64,000 nt of DNA from Flavimaribacter sp039888615 (GTDB taxonomy: Bacteria > Pseudomonadota > Alphaproteobacteria > Rhizobiales > Rhizobiaceae): NCBI GenBank assembly GCA_039888615.1, contig JBDQQS010000001.1. One strand, written 5' to 3'. The notes beneath the pieces were generated by a model. It searched no databases. It was not told the origin of the DNA and worked only from the letters and a program-made list of their open reading frames with translations. This document shows positions 54,262 through 63,226 of the stretch, piece by piece (position 1 is the first letter of the stretch; each line of letters starts with the position of its first letter). The translations under genes and the position numbers were made by a program.

Positions 54262-55584
54262 CTACTGCTCCATGAACAGGGTCGCCGGGTGTTCCAGCGA
54301 TTGCTTTATATGCTGAATGAACTGTGCTGCGTCCCAACCATCGATGATGCGATGATCGAAAGAGGAAGACAGATTCATGATCTTTCGGGGAACCAGAACG
54401 CCATCAACATAAACGGGTCGCTGAACGATCTTGTTGACGCCGACAACGGCGACCTCGGGACTGTTGATGACCGGCGTACTGACAATTCCACCAATCTGGC
54501 CGAGACTTGAAATCGTTATGGTCGATCCGGTAAGCTCGTCGCGTTTTATAGACCCGTCCCGCGCCGCAGAAGACAATCGACTGATTTCGCCTGCGATCGA
54601 CCAGATGTCGGAAGCCTCGACGTGCCGAACAACCGGGACCATCAGTCCTGAATCCGTCTGTGTCGCCATTCCGATATGCGCCGCGCCGAATTCATGGACA
54701 ATTCCCGCATCGTCATCGAAGTGAGCGCTGAACTTCGGATAAGCTTTAAGTGCATGCACAATGGCAATCATCAGAAACGGAAGAACTGTCAGACGCGGTT
54801 GATCCCCCTTGCGGCGGTCATTCATATGGTGACGCAGGGATTCCAACTCGGTCATGTCGACCTCATCGACATAGGTTAGGTGCGGGATGCGGCGGACTGC
54901 GTCCTGCATGCGTTCCGCGATACGACGACGCAACCCGACGATGGCGTGCTCCCTGACGCTCGTGTTCGGCTTGGCTCCGGTACGCGTTGCGACAGTTCCT
55001 TCGCCAGCAATGAACGCATCCAGATCTTCATGTAGAATCCGGCCCGCCGGACCTGAGCCGCGGACGTAAGCCAGCCGAATGCCGGCGTCCATGGCGCGTT
55101 TACGCACGCTGGGCGATGCAACGGGTTTCTCACCTTCCGGTCGAGGCAACCGTACTTGCGCTAGCGCAGGACCCGGCTCATGAAACAGTTTCGGGCGCGG
55201 AACGCTTGCCTGCTCGGATATTACCTCTTTAGTTTCAGCCGATCTGACAGGCTTCTTAGCCTCCTCTTTTCCGACAGAGACCTGTAGGTCTTCTTTGGAT
55301 GTCTCTTCTTCATCCTCGCCAGTCGCCTGATCGCTGGAATCGTCTACAGTCTCTATGACGGCGATGACCGTTCCCACCGGCGTCAGCTGACCAACCTCTC
55401 CATTCAATGAAACGATCCTGCCATCCACTGGCGTTGGAATTTCCACTGTCGCCTTGTCGGTCATGACGGACGCGAGAATGTCGTCTTCACGAACGGCGTC
55501 GCCAACCTCAACGGACCATTCGACGATCTCTACCTCTGTAATACCCTCGCCGACATCCGGCATTTTCACGGAACGCCGGCTCAT
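54262..55584 (-). CDS. bkdB: Branched-chain 2-oxoacid dehydrogenase E2
   Basis: Dihydrolipoyl acyltransferase core of the complex. One lipoyl domain (residues 1-80, lipoyl Lys in D-K-A-T-V-E-I-P), an acidic linker, a peripheral subunit-binding domain (S-V-R-K-R-A-M-D-A-G-I ... G-S-G-P-A-G-R-I) near residue 160, and the catalytic domain ending S-F-D-H-R-I-I-D-G. 440 residues. Start overlaps the E1 beta stop by four bases (ATGA). The order E1alpha-E1beta-E2-E3 and the subunit types mark the branched-chain complex (valine, leucine, isoleucine breakdown). Confidence 0.92.
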   Translation of the reverse strand: MSRRSVKMPDVGEGITEVEIVEWSVEVGDAVREDDILASVMTDKATVEIPTPVDGRIVSLNGEVGQLTPVGTVIAVIETVDDSSDQATGEDEEETSKEDLQVSVGKEEAKKPVRSAETKEVISEQASVPRPKLFHEPGPALAQVRLPRPEGEKPVASPSVRKRAMDAGIRLAYVRGSGPAGRILHEDLDAFIAGEGTVATRTGAKPNTSVREHAIVGLRRRIAERMQDAVRRIPHLTYVDEVDMTELESLRHHMNDRRKGDQPRLTVLPFLMIAIVHALKAYPKFSAHFDDDAGIVHEFGAAHIGMATQTDSGLMVPVVRHVEASDIWSIAGEISRLSSAARDGSIKRDELTGSTITISSLGQIGGIVSTPVINSPEVAVVGVNKIVQRPVYVDGVLVPRKIMNLSSSFDHRIIDGWDAAQFIQHIKQSLEHPATLFMEQ

Positions 55585-56600
55585 GTCGCTGCCTCCATCA
55601 GGTTCTCAAGTTCACGACCGACCCGCTCCGGCCCGGGGAAATAGTGCCATTCCTGTGCGTGTGGATAAGGCGTGTCCCAGCCTGTGACACGTACGATAGG
55701 AGCCTCAAGGTTGTAGAAGCACTCTTCCTGGATCTGCGCGGAGAGCTCGGCCCCGAAACCGGAGGTGCGGGTCGCCTCATGCAAGATCATGCAACGCCCC
55801 GTCTTCCGGATCGAATTGACGATTGTATCAATGTCGAGGGGAAGCAAGGTTCGCAAATCGACTATTTCGGCGTCGATACCGGTCTCGCTCGCCGCTGCTT
55901 CGGCGACAAAGCACATGGTCCCGTAGGTTACTATCGTGGCGTCCGAGCCATCCCGCACCAGACGCGCCTTGCCGATGGGTACGGTGTAGTGATCCTCAGG
56001 CACCTCACCCTGCGGATGTCCCGCCCAGCTTTGCGCCGGACGGTCCGGGTGACCATCGAACGGGCCATTGTACAGGCGCTTGGGCTCAAGAAAGATAACC
56101 GGATCATCATCTTCGATCGCAGATATCAGAAGACCTTTCGCATCGTATGGCGTCGATGGAACGATGGTCTTCAATCCGGAAACATGGGTGAAAAGGGCTT
56201 CCGGGCTCTGACTGTGAGTCTGTCCACCGAAAATACCGCCGCCACAGGGGCTTCTGATCGTCATCGGCGCCGTGAATTGACCAGCGGACCGGTAACGCAT
56301 CCGCGCCGCCTCCGAAACTATCTGGTCGTAAGCGGGATAGATATAGTCCGCGAACTGCACTTCAACGCAGGGGCGCAAGCCATAAGCCGCCATTCCGATA
56401 CCGGCGCCGACAATGCCGCTCTCGTTGATCGGACTGTCAAATACGCGCGAAGAGCCATATTTCTCCTGCAATCCGGCGGTGCATCGGAACACGCCACCGA
56501 AGTAACCGACATCCTCGCCAAACACCACGACGTTCTCATCACGTGCCAGCATCACATCCATGGCGCTTCGAATCGCCTCGATCATAGACATCTGCGCCAT
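55581..56600 (-). CDS. bkdA2: Branched-chain 2-oxoacid dehydrogenase E1 beta
   Basis: A 339-residue subunit of the thiamine-dependent decarboxylase. Characteristic blocks: F-G-E-D-V-G-Y-F-G-G-V, E-S-G-I-V-G-A-G-I-G-M-A, E-V-Q-F-A-D-Y-I-Y-P-A-Y-D-Q-I and the closing D-T-P-Y-P-H. It lies two bases after E1 alpha and overlaps E2, hence a tightly coupled operon. The gene is separate from E1 alpha, as normal for this family. Works with lipoyl groups supplied by the lipA product encoded nearby. Confidence 0.93.
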   Translation of the reverse strand: MAQMSMIEAIRSAMDVMLARDENVVVFGEDVGYFGGVFRCTAGLQEKYGSSRVFDSPINESGIVGAGIGMAAYGLRPCVEVQFADYIYPAYDQIVSEAARMRYRSAGQFTAPMTIRSPCGGGIFGGQTHSQSPEALFTHVSGLKTIVPSTPYDAKGLLISAIEDDDPVIFLEPKRLYNGPFDGHPDRPAQSWAGHPQGEVPEDHYTVPIGKARLVRDGSDATIVTYGTMCFVAEAAASETGIDAEIVDLRTLLPLDIDTIVNSIRKTGRCMILHEATRTSGFGAELSAQIQEECFYNLEAPIVRVTGWDTPYPHAQEWHYFPGPERVGRELENLMEAAT

Positions 56601-56602
56601 GG

Positions 56603-57829
56603 CTAGACCCCAAGCTCCTGGCGTTGTTTGCGTAGGTGCGGAGGCATCTCCTTATATACGTCTTCGAAGATGTCGCGATTGCTGGCCCCCTCTCCCATGA
56701 CCCCGAAACGTTCCGCCTCCTTTGCCGTCAGCCGCATCTCTTCATCGAATTCGGCTTCCGCCTGCTTGTGTCGTTCCTCGCTCCAGAGTCCGCGCTGTAT
56801 CAGATGGTTCTTCAACCTCAGGATCGGATCGCCCAGTGGCCAGGCCGCCGACTCTTCTCTCGGCCTGTATTTGCTCGGATCATCCGAAGTCGAATGTGGC
56901 GCCACCCGATAGGTAACCCACTCGATGAGTGTTGGTCCAAGATTCCGCCGGGCCCGTTCAATGGCCCATTTGGAGACCTGGTGCACGGCTATGAAGTCAT
57001 TGCCGTCGACGCGCAAAGAAGGAATTCCGTATCCAAGCGCTCTTTCGGCGAACGTCGCCAGATCCCCGCCGGCAATACCCTGATAGGACGAAATGGCCCA
57101 CTGATTGTTGACGATGTTGAGAACGACCGGCGGCTGATAGACGGACGCATTGACGAGCGCTGCATGGAAATCGTTTTCAGCGGTGGATCCGTCGCCGATC
57201 CAGCCGGTAGCGATCTTCGTGTCGCCCTTGATCGCAGACGCCATCGCCCAACCGACCGCATGGATGTATTGCGTGCCAAGATTCCCTGAAATCGTGAAAA
57301 ATCCGTGGTCCCGCGCAGAATAGAGCACCGGAAGTTGCCGGCCATGCAACGGATCCCGTTCGTTTGACAGAATCTGACAGATCATGTCGACGATCGGGTA
57401 GTCCTGACAAATCAGCAGTCCCTGCTGACGGTAAGTCGGAAAATTCATGTCGCCGGGTGAAAGCGCGAGTTGCTGGCCGATAGCAATCGCCTCCTCCCCT
57501 GTGCATTTCATGTAGAATGATGTCTTGCCTTGTCGTTGCAAGGTCATCATCCGCTCGTCAAAGGAGCGCGTCCGCATCATCGAGCGCAAGCCATGCAGAA
57601 GGTGATCTGTGTTTATGTCGCCTGCCCAGGGTCCAACCGCTTCCGCTTTTCGGTTCAGGACCCTGATGAGCGATGTCGCCAGATCTTTCATATCATCTGG
57701 GTCGCTATCAATTTCAGGGCGTCTCACAGTGCCTGCTTTGGGAACGTCGAATTTTGAGAAATCTGGTTCGCCACCAGGACGCACAGGCGGTTCCGGAACT
57801 CGAAAAGTGAGCGGAGAATAATCTGGCAC
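56603..57829 (-). CDS. bkdA1: Branched-chain 2-oxoacid dehydrogenase E1 alpha
   Basis: The 408-residue thiamine diphosphate subunit. The ThDP/Mg motif is G-W-I-G-D-G-S-T-A-E ... N-N-Q-W-A-I, and the phosphorylation-loop region R-V-A-P-H-S-T-S-D-D is present. GTG start at 57829 with GGGAGG before it. The first gene of the operon; the 214 bases upstream (to coq10) probably hold the promoter, but no convincing motif was found. A Lrp-type bkd regulator is not adjacent. Confidence 0.93.
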   Translation of the reverse strand: MPDYSPLTFRVPEPPVRPGGEPDFSKFDVPKAGTVRRPEIDSDPDDMKDLATSLIRVLNRKAEAVGPWAGDINTDHLLHGLRSMMRTRSFDERMMTLQRQGKTSFYMKCTGEEAIAIGQQLALSPGDMNFPTYRQQGLLICQDYPIVDMICQILSNERDPLHGRQLPVLYSARDHGFFTISGNLGTQYIHAVGWAMASAIKGDTKIATGWIGDGSTAENDFHAALVNASVYQPPVVLNIVNNQWAISSYQGIAGGDLATFAERALGYGIPSLRVDGNDFIAVHQVSKWAIERARRNLGPTLIEWVTYRVAPHSTSDDPSKYRPREESAAWPLGDPILRLKNHLIQRGLWSEERHKQAEAEFDEEMRLTAKEAERFGVMGEGASNRDIFEDVYKEMPPHLRKQRQELGV

Positions 57830-58043
57830 AGCAACCTCCCATGCGAAACGACAGAGGTCGAAGAAGCTCTCTTCGCCTCCACAACCTAATAATGTGCATC
57901 GGAAACTTCCGGCGGCAAGTAGCCTGCCAATGAAAGAAATATAATAACGCAGAGCTAGTGACTGGAGACACAGCGTTTCACGGATTAACCGCTGAAGGCC
58001 GGTTTCTTACGTATACCGAAAAACAGAAAGGGTACCTGATCGA

Positions 58044-58502
58044 CTACGATTCGGCGGGTTTTCCGTAAATCTCGTCCGCACGACGTTCGAAGGCTTCTGC
58101 AAAAGTGCGGAAAGCGCGATCAAACATGGATCCCATCACCAGCCCCAACATACGACTCTTGAACTCATACTCTATGTAGAATCCCACATCGCAACCAATC
58201 TTTGAATCGTGAAATGTCCAGCGATTGTCGAGATATCGAAACGGTCCATCGAGATATTTGACGTCGATAACCTTGCTGTCCGGATCGAGCAAAACCTGGC
58301 TGGTGAAGGTCTCGCTGATCGCCTTGTATCCGACCGTCATGTCGGCAGTCAGCAATGTCTTGCCGTTGCGTTCCTTCTGCTTGCGGATACGCAGCGCTTC
58401 GCAAAGCGGTAGAAATTCAGGATATCTCTCGACATCCGCCACCAAGTCGAACATGTTTTTCGGCGTGTGCCCGACGCTGCGTGTCGTTTCGAATTTCGGC
58501 AT
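58044..58502 (-). CDS. COQ10/START-like ubiquinone-binding protein
   Basis: A 152-residue START-fold protein of the COQ10/RatA family, thought to bind ubiquinone and aid respiration. It opens M-P-K-F-E-T-T-R-S-V and includes D-V-E-R-Y-P-E-F-L-P-L-C-E-A and an F-E-R-R-A-D-E-I-Y-G C-terminus. 12 bases after the lipA stop on the same strand. In Rhizobiales it follows lipA as here. The RatA toxin label given to some homologues is not supported by any antitoxin neighbour. Confidence 0.88.
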   Translation of the reverse strand: MPKFETTRSVGHTPKNMFDLVADVERYPEFLPLCEALRIRKQKERNGKTLLTADMTVGYKAISETFTSQVLLDPDSKVIDVKYLDGPFRYLDNRWTFHDSKIGCDVGFYIEYEFKSRMLGLVMGSMFDRAFRTFAEAFERRADEIYGKPAES

Positions 58503-58514
58503 GACCGACCGATA

Positions 58515-59483
58515 TCAGGCTTTCAGTCCGTTTCGCGCAGCCCGAGCAGCCTGCAATTTGGCGAAATCATCGCCTGCATGGTGTGACGAGCGGGTGAGCG
58601 GACTGGCCGACACCATTAGAAAACCTTTCGAATAGGCGATTGTCTCATAGGCCTTGAATTCGTCAGGCGTCACAAACTTCATCACCTTGTGATGCTTTCG
58701 CGTTGGCTGCAGATATTGGCCGATGGTGAGAAAATCAACATCTGCAACGCGCAGATCGTCCATCAACTGCAAGACCTCGTTCCGCTCTTCGCCCAGGCCC
58801 ACCATGATGCCCGATTTGGTGAACATGTCAGGGTCAAGTTCCTTTACACGCTGCAGGAGCCTGATCGAATGGAAGTAGCGCGCGCCTGGCCTGACAGTCA
58901 GATAATTGGAAGGAACAGTCTCCAGATTATGGTTGAAAACGTCCGGGCGGGCGCTGACAACCTTTTCGAGAGCACCAGGCTTGCGCAGAAAATCGGGCGT
59001 CAGAATCTCTACCGTCGTATGAGGAGAGGCTTCCCGGATAGAAAGGATCGTATCGTAGAAATGCTGAGCGCCTCCGTCGTCTAGATCATCACGGTCGACA
59101 GACGTGATAACGACGTGCTTCAGACCCATCTGGAATACAGCCTTCGCGACATTTTCCGGTTCGTTGTCGTCGAGCGCCGTCGGTCTGCCCGTAGATACGT
59201 TGCAGAAAGCGCATGCCCGGGTGCAAATTTCGCCCATGATCATGAAGCTGGCGTGTTTCTGCTGCCAGCAACCGCCTATATTGGGACAGCCCGCCTCCTC
59301 GCATACCGTGACGAGGTTATTGCTTTTGACGATATCCTTAGTCTCAAGATATCCTTTTGAAGTAGGCGCCTTTACCCTGATCCAGTCCGGCTTGCGCTGT
59401 ATTTCGGTATCGGGCCTATGCGCCTTCTCAGGATGGCGCACCCGCTTTGCATTTCCCGAAACCGTATCGACAACCGTTACCAT
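58515..59483 (-). CDS. lipA: Lipoyl synthase
   Basis: A radical-SAM enzyme that inserts two sulfurs into octanoyl groups to form lipoate. Two Fe-S clusters: the auxiliary C-E-E-A-G-C-P-N-I-G-G-C and the radical-SAM C-T-R-A-C-A-F-C. Other blocks: S-V-D-R-D-D-L and L-T-V-R-P-G-A-R-Y. From the ATG at 59483 it is 322 residues; the TTG at 59492 is possible. It sits between the two lipoate-dependent dehydrogenase operons, which both need its product. Confidence 0.95.
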   Translation of the reverse strand: MVTVVDTVSGNAKRVRHPEKAHRPDTEIQRKPDWIRVKAPTSKGYLETKDIVKSNNLVTVCEEAGCPNIGGCWQQKHASFMIMGEICTRACAFCNVSTGRPTALDDNEPENVAKAVFQMGLKHVVITSVDRDDLDDGGAQHFYDTILSIREASPHTTVEILTPDFLRKPGALEKVVSARPDVFNHNLETVPSNYLTVRPGARYFHSIRLLQRVKELDPDMFTKSGIMVGLGEERNEVLQLMDDLRVADVDFLTIGQYLQPTRKHHKVMKFVTPDEFKAYETIAYSKGFLMVSASPLTRSSHHAGDDFAKLQAARAARNGLKA

Positions 59484-59502
59484 ACCACTCAAAATCCGTT
59501 AT

Positions 59503-59742
59503 TTATCGTCCGGCAAGCAATGCAAATAACCACAGCACCACCACCGCGCCGACTGTCGCAACGATCAGGGTGCCCAGAAATCCATAGAACTCAAGCCCCA
59601 CAGCACTCGCCAGCAAACCGCCGACGAAAGCGCCAACCAGACCGACAACGAGGTTTTTGATGAGCCCCCCCTGTCGGTCCATAATTTTCTGGGCAATCCA
59701 GCCAGCCAGCAGGCCAACAATAATCCAAAGAATCCAACTCAC
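59503..59742 (-). CDS. GlsB/YeaQ/YmgE-family small membrane protein
   Basis: A 79-residue protein with three hydrophobic segments rich in Gly (W-I-L-W-I-I-V-G-L-L-A-G-W-I-A, V-G-A-F-V-G-G-L-L-A, L-I-V-A-T-V-G-A-V-V-V-L-W-L-F). This is the transglycosylase-associated/stress-response (GlsB) family of unknown mechanism. GTG start at 59742 preferred to TTG at 59754. Located between lpd and lipA, on the same strand. Confidence 0.8.
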   Translation of the reverse strand: MSWILWIIVGLLAGWIAQKIMDRQGGLIKNLVVGLVGAFVGGLLASAVGLEFYGFLGTLIVATVGAVVVLWLFALLAGR

Positions 59743-59776
59743 ATCACATCTCAATCTGGTTGCTCAAACGCACAGG

Positions 59777-61240
59777 TCAAGCATTGAGCACGCGGTCATA
59801 GGCGTCAAGCACGCTTTCCTTCATCATTTCCGACAATGTGGGATGCGGGAACACGGAATGCATCAGTTCTTCTTCCGTAGTTTCCAGATTCATGGCGACC
59901 ACGAACCCTTCGATCAGTTCCGTCACTTCTGCGCCAACCATATGGGCGCCGAGCAATTGTCCTGTTTTCTTGTCGAAAATAGTCTTGACCAATCCCTGGT
60001 CCTCGCCAAGCGCGATCGCCTTTCCGTTCGCCACGAACGGAAACCGTCCGACGCGGATTTCATATCCAGCTTCCTTGGCTTTCGCCTCCGTCAGCCCAAC
60101 ACTGGCGACTTGCGGATGACAATAGGTGCAACCCGGTATCATCGACTTGTCCAAGGGATGGACGCCTGGCACGCCCGCGATTTTTTCCACGCATATGACG
60201 CCTTCGTGCTCGGCTTTATGTGCCAGCATCGGCGGCCCAGCGACATCGCCAATTGCGTAGATGCCTTCGATATTTGATTTGCCGTAGCCGTCTATGACGA
60301 CGCATCCGCGATCCGTCTTGACGCCGAGTTGCTCAAGCCCGAGGTTCTTGATATTGCCCTGAACGCCCACCGCGGAAATCAGCCGGTCCACCTCTATCTT
60401 CTCTGTCTTTCCATCCTTTGTCTCCACATGCGCGGTAACGCTGTCCGCCGCCTTGTCGACCTTGGAAACCTTTGCTTCCGTGATGATCTTGAGACCTTGT
60501 TTTTCGAGTTGCTTGCGCGCGAAACCGGAAATTTCGGCGTCCTCGACCGGCATGATGTTCGGCATCAGTTCAACGACTGTGACATCAACGCCCATGGCGT
60601 TGTAGAAGCTGGCGAATTCAATGCCAATAGCGCCGGAGCCCATGACAAGGAGCTTTTTCGGCATTTCCGGTGGCACCATGGCTTCGAAATAGGTCCATAT
60701 CAGCTTGCCGTCAGGCTCGATTCCCGGCAGCGCACGCGGTCTTGCTCCAGTCGCAACGATGATATGTTTGGCCGTGTAGGTTCCTTCGCCCAATGTATTC
60801 TTTGGAGGCGTATTCTGTGGCTCCATCGGTTTCTTGTCTGGTTTGGAGACCTTTATCTCGGCCGGCGCGCCACCCTTGCCGGCTTTGGTCAATTTCGCCT
60901 CGCCCCAGATTACGTCGATCTTGTTTTTCTTCATCAGGAAACCGACGCCTGTGGTGAGACGACCGGAAACGCCGCGAGACCGTTTTACAACCGCCTGGAG
61001 GTCCGGTGAAATCGTGCCCTCAAGCTTGAGGCCATAAGCGTCGGCATGTTCGGCGAGGTGAAGCACCTCCGCCGACCGAAGCAGCGCTTTTGTAGGAATA
61101 CAGCCCCAGTTCAGGCAAATCCCCCCGAGGTGCTCTCGCTCAACGATAGCTGTTTTCAATCCAAGTTGCGCCGCACGGATGGCGCATACGTAGCCGCCAG
61201 GTCCGGATCCTATGACAATGACATCGTAACTGTTGGACAC
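59777..61240 (-). CDS. lpd: Dihydrolipoamide dehydrogenase of the pyruvate complex
   Basis: A second E3 of 487 residues, associated with PDH genes. FAD site G-S-G-P-G-G-Y, redox pair G-G-I-C-L-N-W-G-C-I-P-T-K at about 40-52, NAD site V-M-G-S-G-A-I-G-I-E, C-terminal H-P-H-P-T-L-S-E. The pair of cysteines and the catalytic His-Glu are intact. It differs from the bkd E3 clearly and carries an insertion around residue 130-150 (K-P-D-K-K-P-M-E). It lies downstream of an HdeD-family gene. Confidence 0.95.
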   Translation of the reverse strand: MSNSYDVIVIGSGPGGYVCAIRAAQLGLKTAIVEREHLGGICLNWGCIPTKALLRSAEVLHLAEHADAYGLKLEGTISPDLQAVVKRSRGVSGRLTTGVGFLMKKNKIDVIWGEAKLTKAGKGGAPAEIKVSKPDKKPMEPQNTPPKNTLGEGTYTAKHIIVATGARPRALPGIEPDGKLIWTYFEAMVPPEMPKKLLVMGSGAIGIEFASFYNAMGVDVTVVELMPNIMPVEDAEISGFARKQLEKQGLKIITEAKVSKVDKAADSVTAHVETKDGKTEKIEVDRLISAVGVQGNIKNLGLEQLGVKTDRGCVVIDGYGKSNIEGIYAIGDVAGPPMLAHKAEHEGVICVEKIAGVPGVHPLDKSMIPGCTYCHPQVASVGLTEAKAKEAGYEIRVGRFPFVANGKAIALGEDQGLVKTIFDKKTGQLLGAHMVGAEVTELIEGFVVAMNLETTEEELMHSVFPHPTLSEMMKESVLDAYDRVLNA

Positions 61241-61296
61241 TCTATGTCTCCTTGTCTTTGCTCGGGAACAGCGAACGCCGTATGCGTTCCCGCTAT

Positions 61297-61857
61297 TCAG
61301 GCGTTTCGCAGCGCAATCCCGGTCATCAATAGACTGATCCCGTTGAATATCAGTTCAACTCCGAGAAACAGACCGAGCACTGTTACCGCCGCCCAGGGAA
61401 AATCTGCAAAGATGACGATTCCGATAACAATCGACAAAACACCGGAAACCAGCACCCAGACCCATCCGGCCATGGAGCGAAGCGAGAACGAATAAGCGAT
61501 CTTGAAGCCCCCCATAAGGAACATCAAAATACCGACCATAACTGTGAGTGTGGCCGCGCCTTCCAGCGGATTCTTGATTAGAGTAGCGCCAACAAGCACG
61601 GAGACCACACCAACTATCGCCGACCACAGCACGCCACCCCAGCCCTTCATTGAGAAGGCCTGCGCGAGTTGGAGTATGCCAAGAAGGATGAAAAAGATTG
61701 CTGCAAGCGTTTCCGCCGCTATCGTCGCCTTCAGAGGATTGGCGAAACACAGAATCCCACCGACAAGCGATACGACGCCCAGCAGCACAAGCCAGCCCCA
61801 GGCTTTTTTGAGCCTCTGAATGAACTCGTCGGCGGCATTTTCACTGCTGTCCGGCAT
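61297..61857 (-). CDS. HdeD-family membrane protein
   Basis: A 186-residue protein with six hydrophobic segments in three DUF308 repeats, the plan of HdeD, which protects E. coli in acid. Typical blocks: L-G-V-V-S-L-V-G-G-I-L-C-F, F-I-L-L-G-I-L-Q-L, L-I-K-N-P-L-E-G-A. The ATG at 61857 follows GGAG; the frame to 61881 is less supported. It sits between pdhC and lpd, splitting the PDH operon in a way not usual for the core set. Acid function is not proven in alphaproteobacteria. Confidence 0.85.
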   Translation of the reverse strand: MPDSSENAADEFIQRLKKAWGWLVLLGVVSLVGGILCFANPLKATIAAETLAAIFFILLGILQLAQAFSMKGWGGVLWSAIVGVVSVLVGATLIKNPLEGAATLTVMVGILMFLMGGFKIAYSFSLRSMAGWVWVLVSGVLSIVIGIVIFADFPWAAVTVLGLFLGVELIFNGISLLMTGIALRNA

Positions 61858-61889
61858 TACGATCTCCTGAATTGCTGCCACTGGATATT

Positions 61890-63215
61890 CTAGACGAGCA
61901 TTCCCATCGGGTTCTCAATGTAGCGTTTGAATGCGGAGAGCAATTCGGCTCCCAACGCGCCGTCTACCGCCCGATGGTCGGTCGACAGGGTCGCTGACAT
62001 GACCGTGGCCACCACGACTTCGCCGTCACGCACGATGGCGCGCTGCTCGCCAGCGCCGACAGCGAGTATGGTCGCATGCGGAGGATTGATGACTGCCGAA
62101 AAGTTCTTGATGCCGAACATGCCCAGATTGGATACCGCTGACGAACCGCCCTGATATTCTTCCGGCTTGAGTTTGCGTTCTCTTGCGCGCGCCGCCATAT
62201 CCTTCATTTCATTGGAAATGACCGAAAGCGGTTTTTGTTCGGCCTCGCGCACAACAGGCGTGATCAACCCTCCGGGAATGGAAACAGCCACGCCGACATC
62301 GCTGTGCTTGTGAAGCACCATGGCGCTTTCGGTCCATGAAGCATTGGCGGCGGGAATATCACGCAGAGCAAAGGCGAGCGCCTTGATGATGAAATCATTA
62401 ACCGACAGTTTGTAAGCTGGCTTTCCATCAATGGCCGGCGCTGCGGCGTTAAGCTGCTGACGCAATACCAGAAGAGCGTCGAGTTCGCAGTCGACTGAAA
62501 GGTAGAAGTGCGGAATGCTCTGCTTGGACTGGACCAGCCGCTTGGCGATCGTCTTGCGCATATTGTCATGCGGAACGAGTTCGTAGGAGCCTTCTTCAAA
62601 AAGTTTGAGGGTCTGGTCGTCAGACATCGCCGGAGCCGCAGTTGGCGCCGCTGGCGCGCTTGCAGGTTTTTGTGCGGCGGCGGGAGCAGCGCCTCCGGAC
62701 GCTGCCGCCTCTACATCCCGTTTGATGATGCGGCCATGCGGTCCGGACCCTTTGACAGACGAGAGATCCACACCGGCTTCTTTTGCAAGACGTCTGGCGA
62801 GCGGAGACGAGAAAATCCGGTCTCCGGATGAATCCTTTGCAGCAGGCGTCGATGGCGCAGGAGACGCATCCATCACCGGTGGCGCGAGTTTGTCTTGCTC
62901 AGGCTCTTCTGATGGTTTCGAAGAAGGCGTCTCTTGCTTGGGTTGTTCGGAAGCCGCTGCTGTAACGTCCTCTCCCTCTTCCGCCAGAATGGCGATCGGC
63001 GCATTGACCTTGACGCCCTCAGTGCCGGCTGGAACGATAATTTTTGCGACCGTTCCTTCATCGACAGCCTCGACCTCCATGGTCGCCTTGTCGGTTTCAA
63101 TTTCCGCGATTACATCACCAGGCGCAACGCTGTCGCCTTCTTTCACAAGCCACTTGGCGAGATTGCCCTCCTCCATAGTCGGAGAAAGCGCAGGCATGGT
63201 TATTTCTATCGACAT
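61890..63215 (-). CDS. pdhC: Pyruvate dehydrogenase E2
   Basis: Dihydrolipoyl acetyltransferase of 441 residues. One lipoyl domain (Lys in E-T-D-K-A-T-M-E-V-E at about 40), a Pro/Ala-rich linker, the subunit-binding domain (S-S-P-L-A-R-R-L-A ... G-S-G-P-H-G-R-I-I) at about 135-170, another linker and the catalytic domain ending S-T-D-H-R-A-V-D-G. It begins 11 bases after the pdhB stop. The catalytic His and Asp are present. Confidence 0.95.
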   Translation of the reverse strand: MSIEITMPALSPTMEEGNLAKWLVKEGDSVAPGDVIAEIETDKATMEVEAVDEGTVAKIIVPAGTEGVKVNAPIAILAEEGEDVTAAASEQPKQETPSSKPSEEPEQDKLAPPVMDASPAPSTPAAKDSSGDRIFSSPLARRLAKEAGVDLSSVKGSGPHGRIIKRDVEAAASGGAAPAAAQKPASAPAAPTAAPAMSDDQTLKLFEEGSYELVPHDNMRKTIAKRLVQSKQSIPHFYLSVDCELDALLVLRQQLNAAAPAIDGKPAYKLSVNDFIIKALAFALRDIPAANASWTESAMVLHKHSDVGVAVSIPGGLITPVVREAEQKPLSVISNEMKDMAARARERKLKPEEYQGGSSAVSNLGMFGIKNFSAVINPPHATILAVGAGEQRAIVRDGEVVVATVMSATLSTDHRAVDGALGAELLSAFKRYIENPMGMLV

Positions 63216-63226
63216 GTTCGCCTCCC

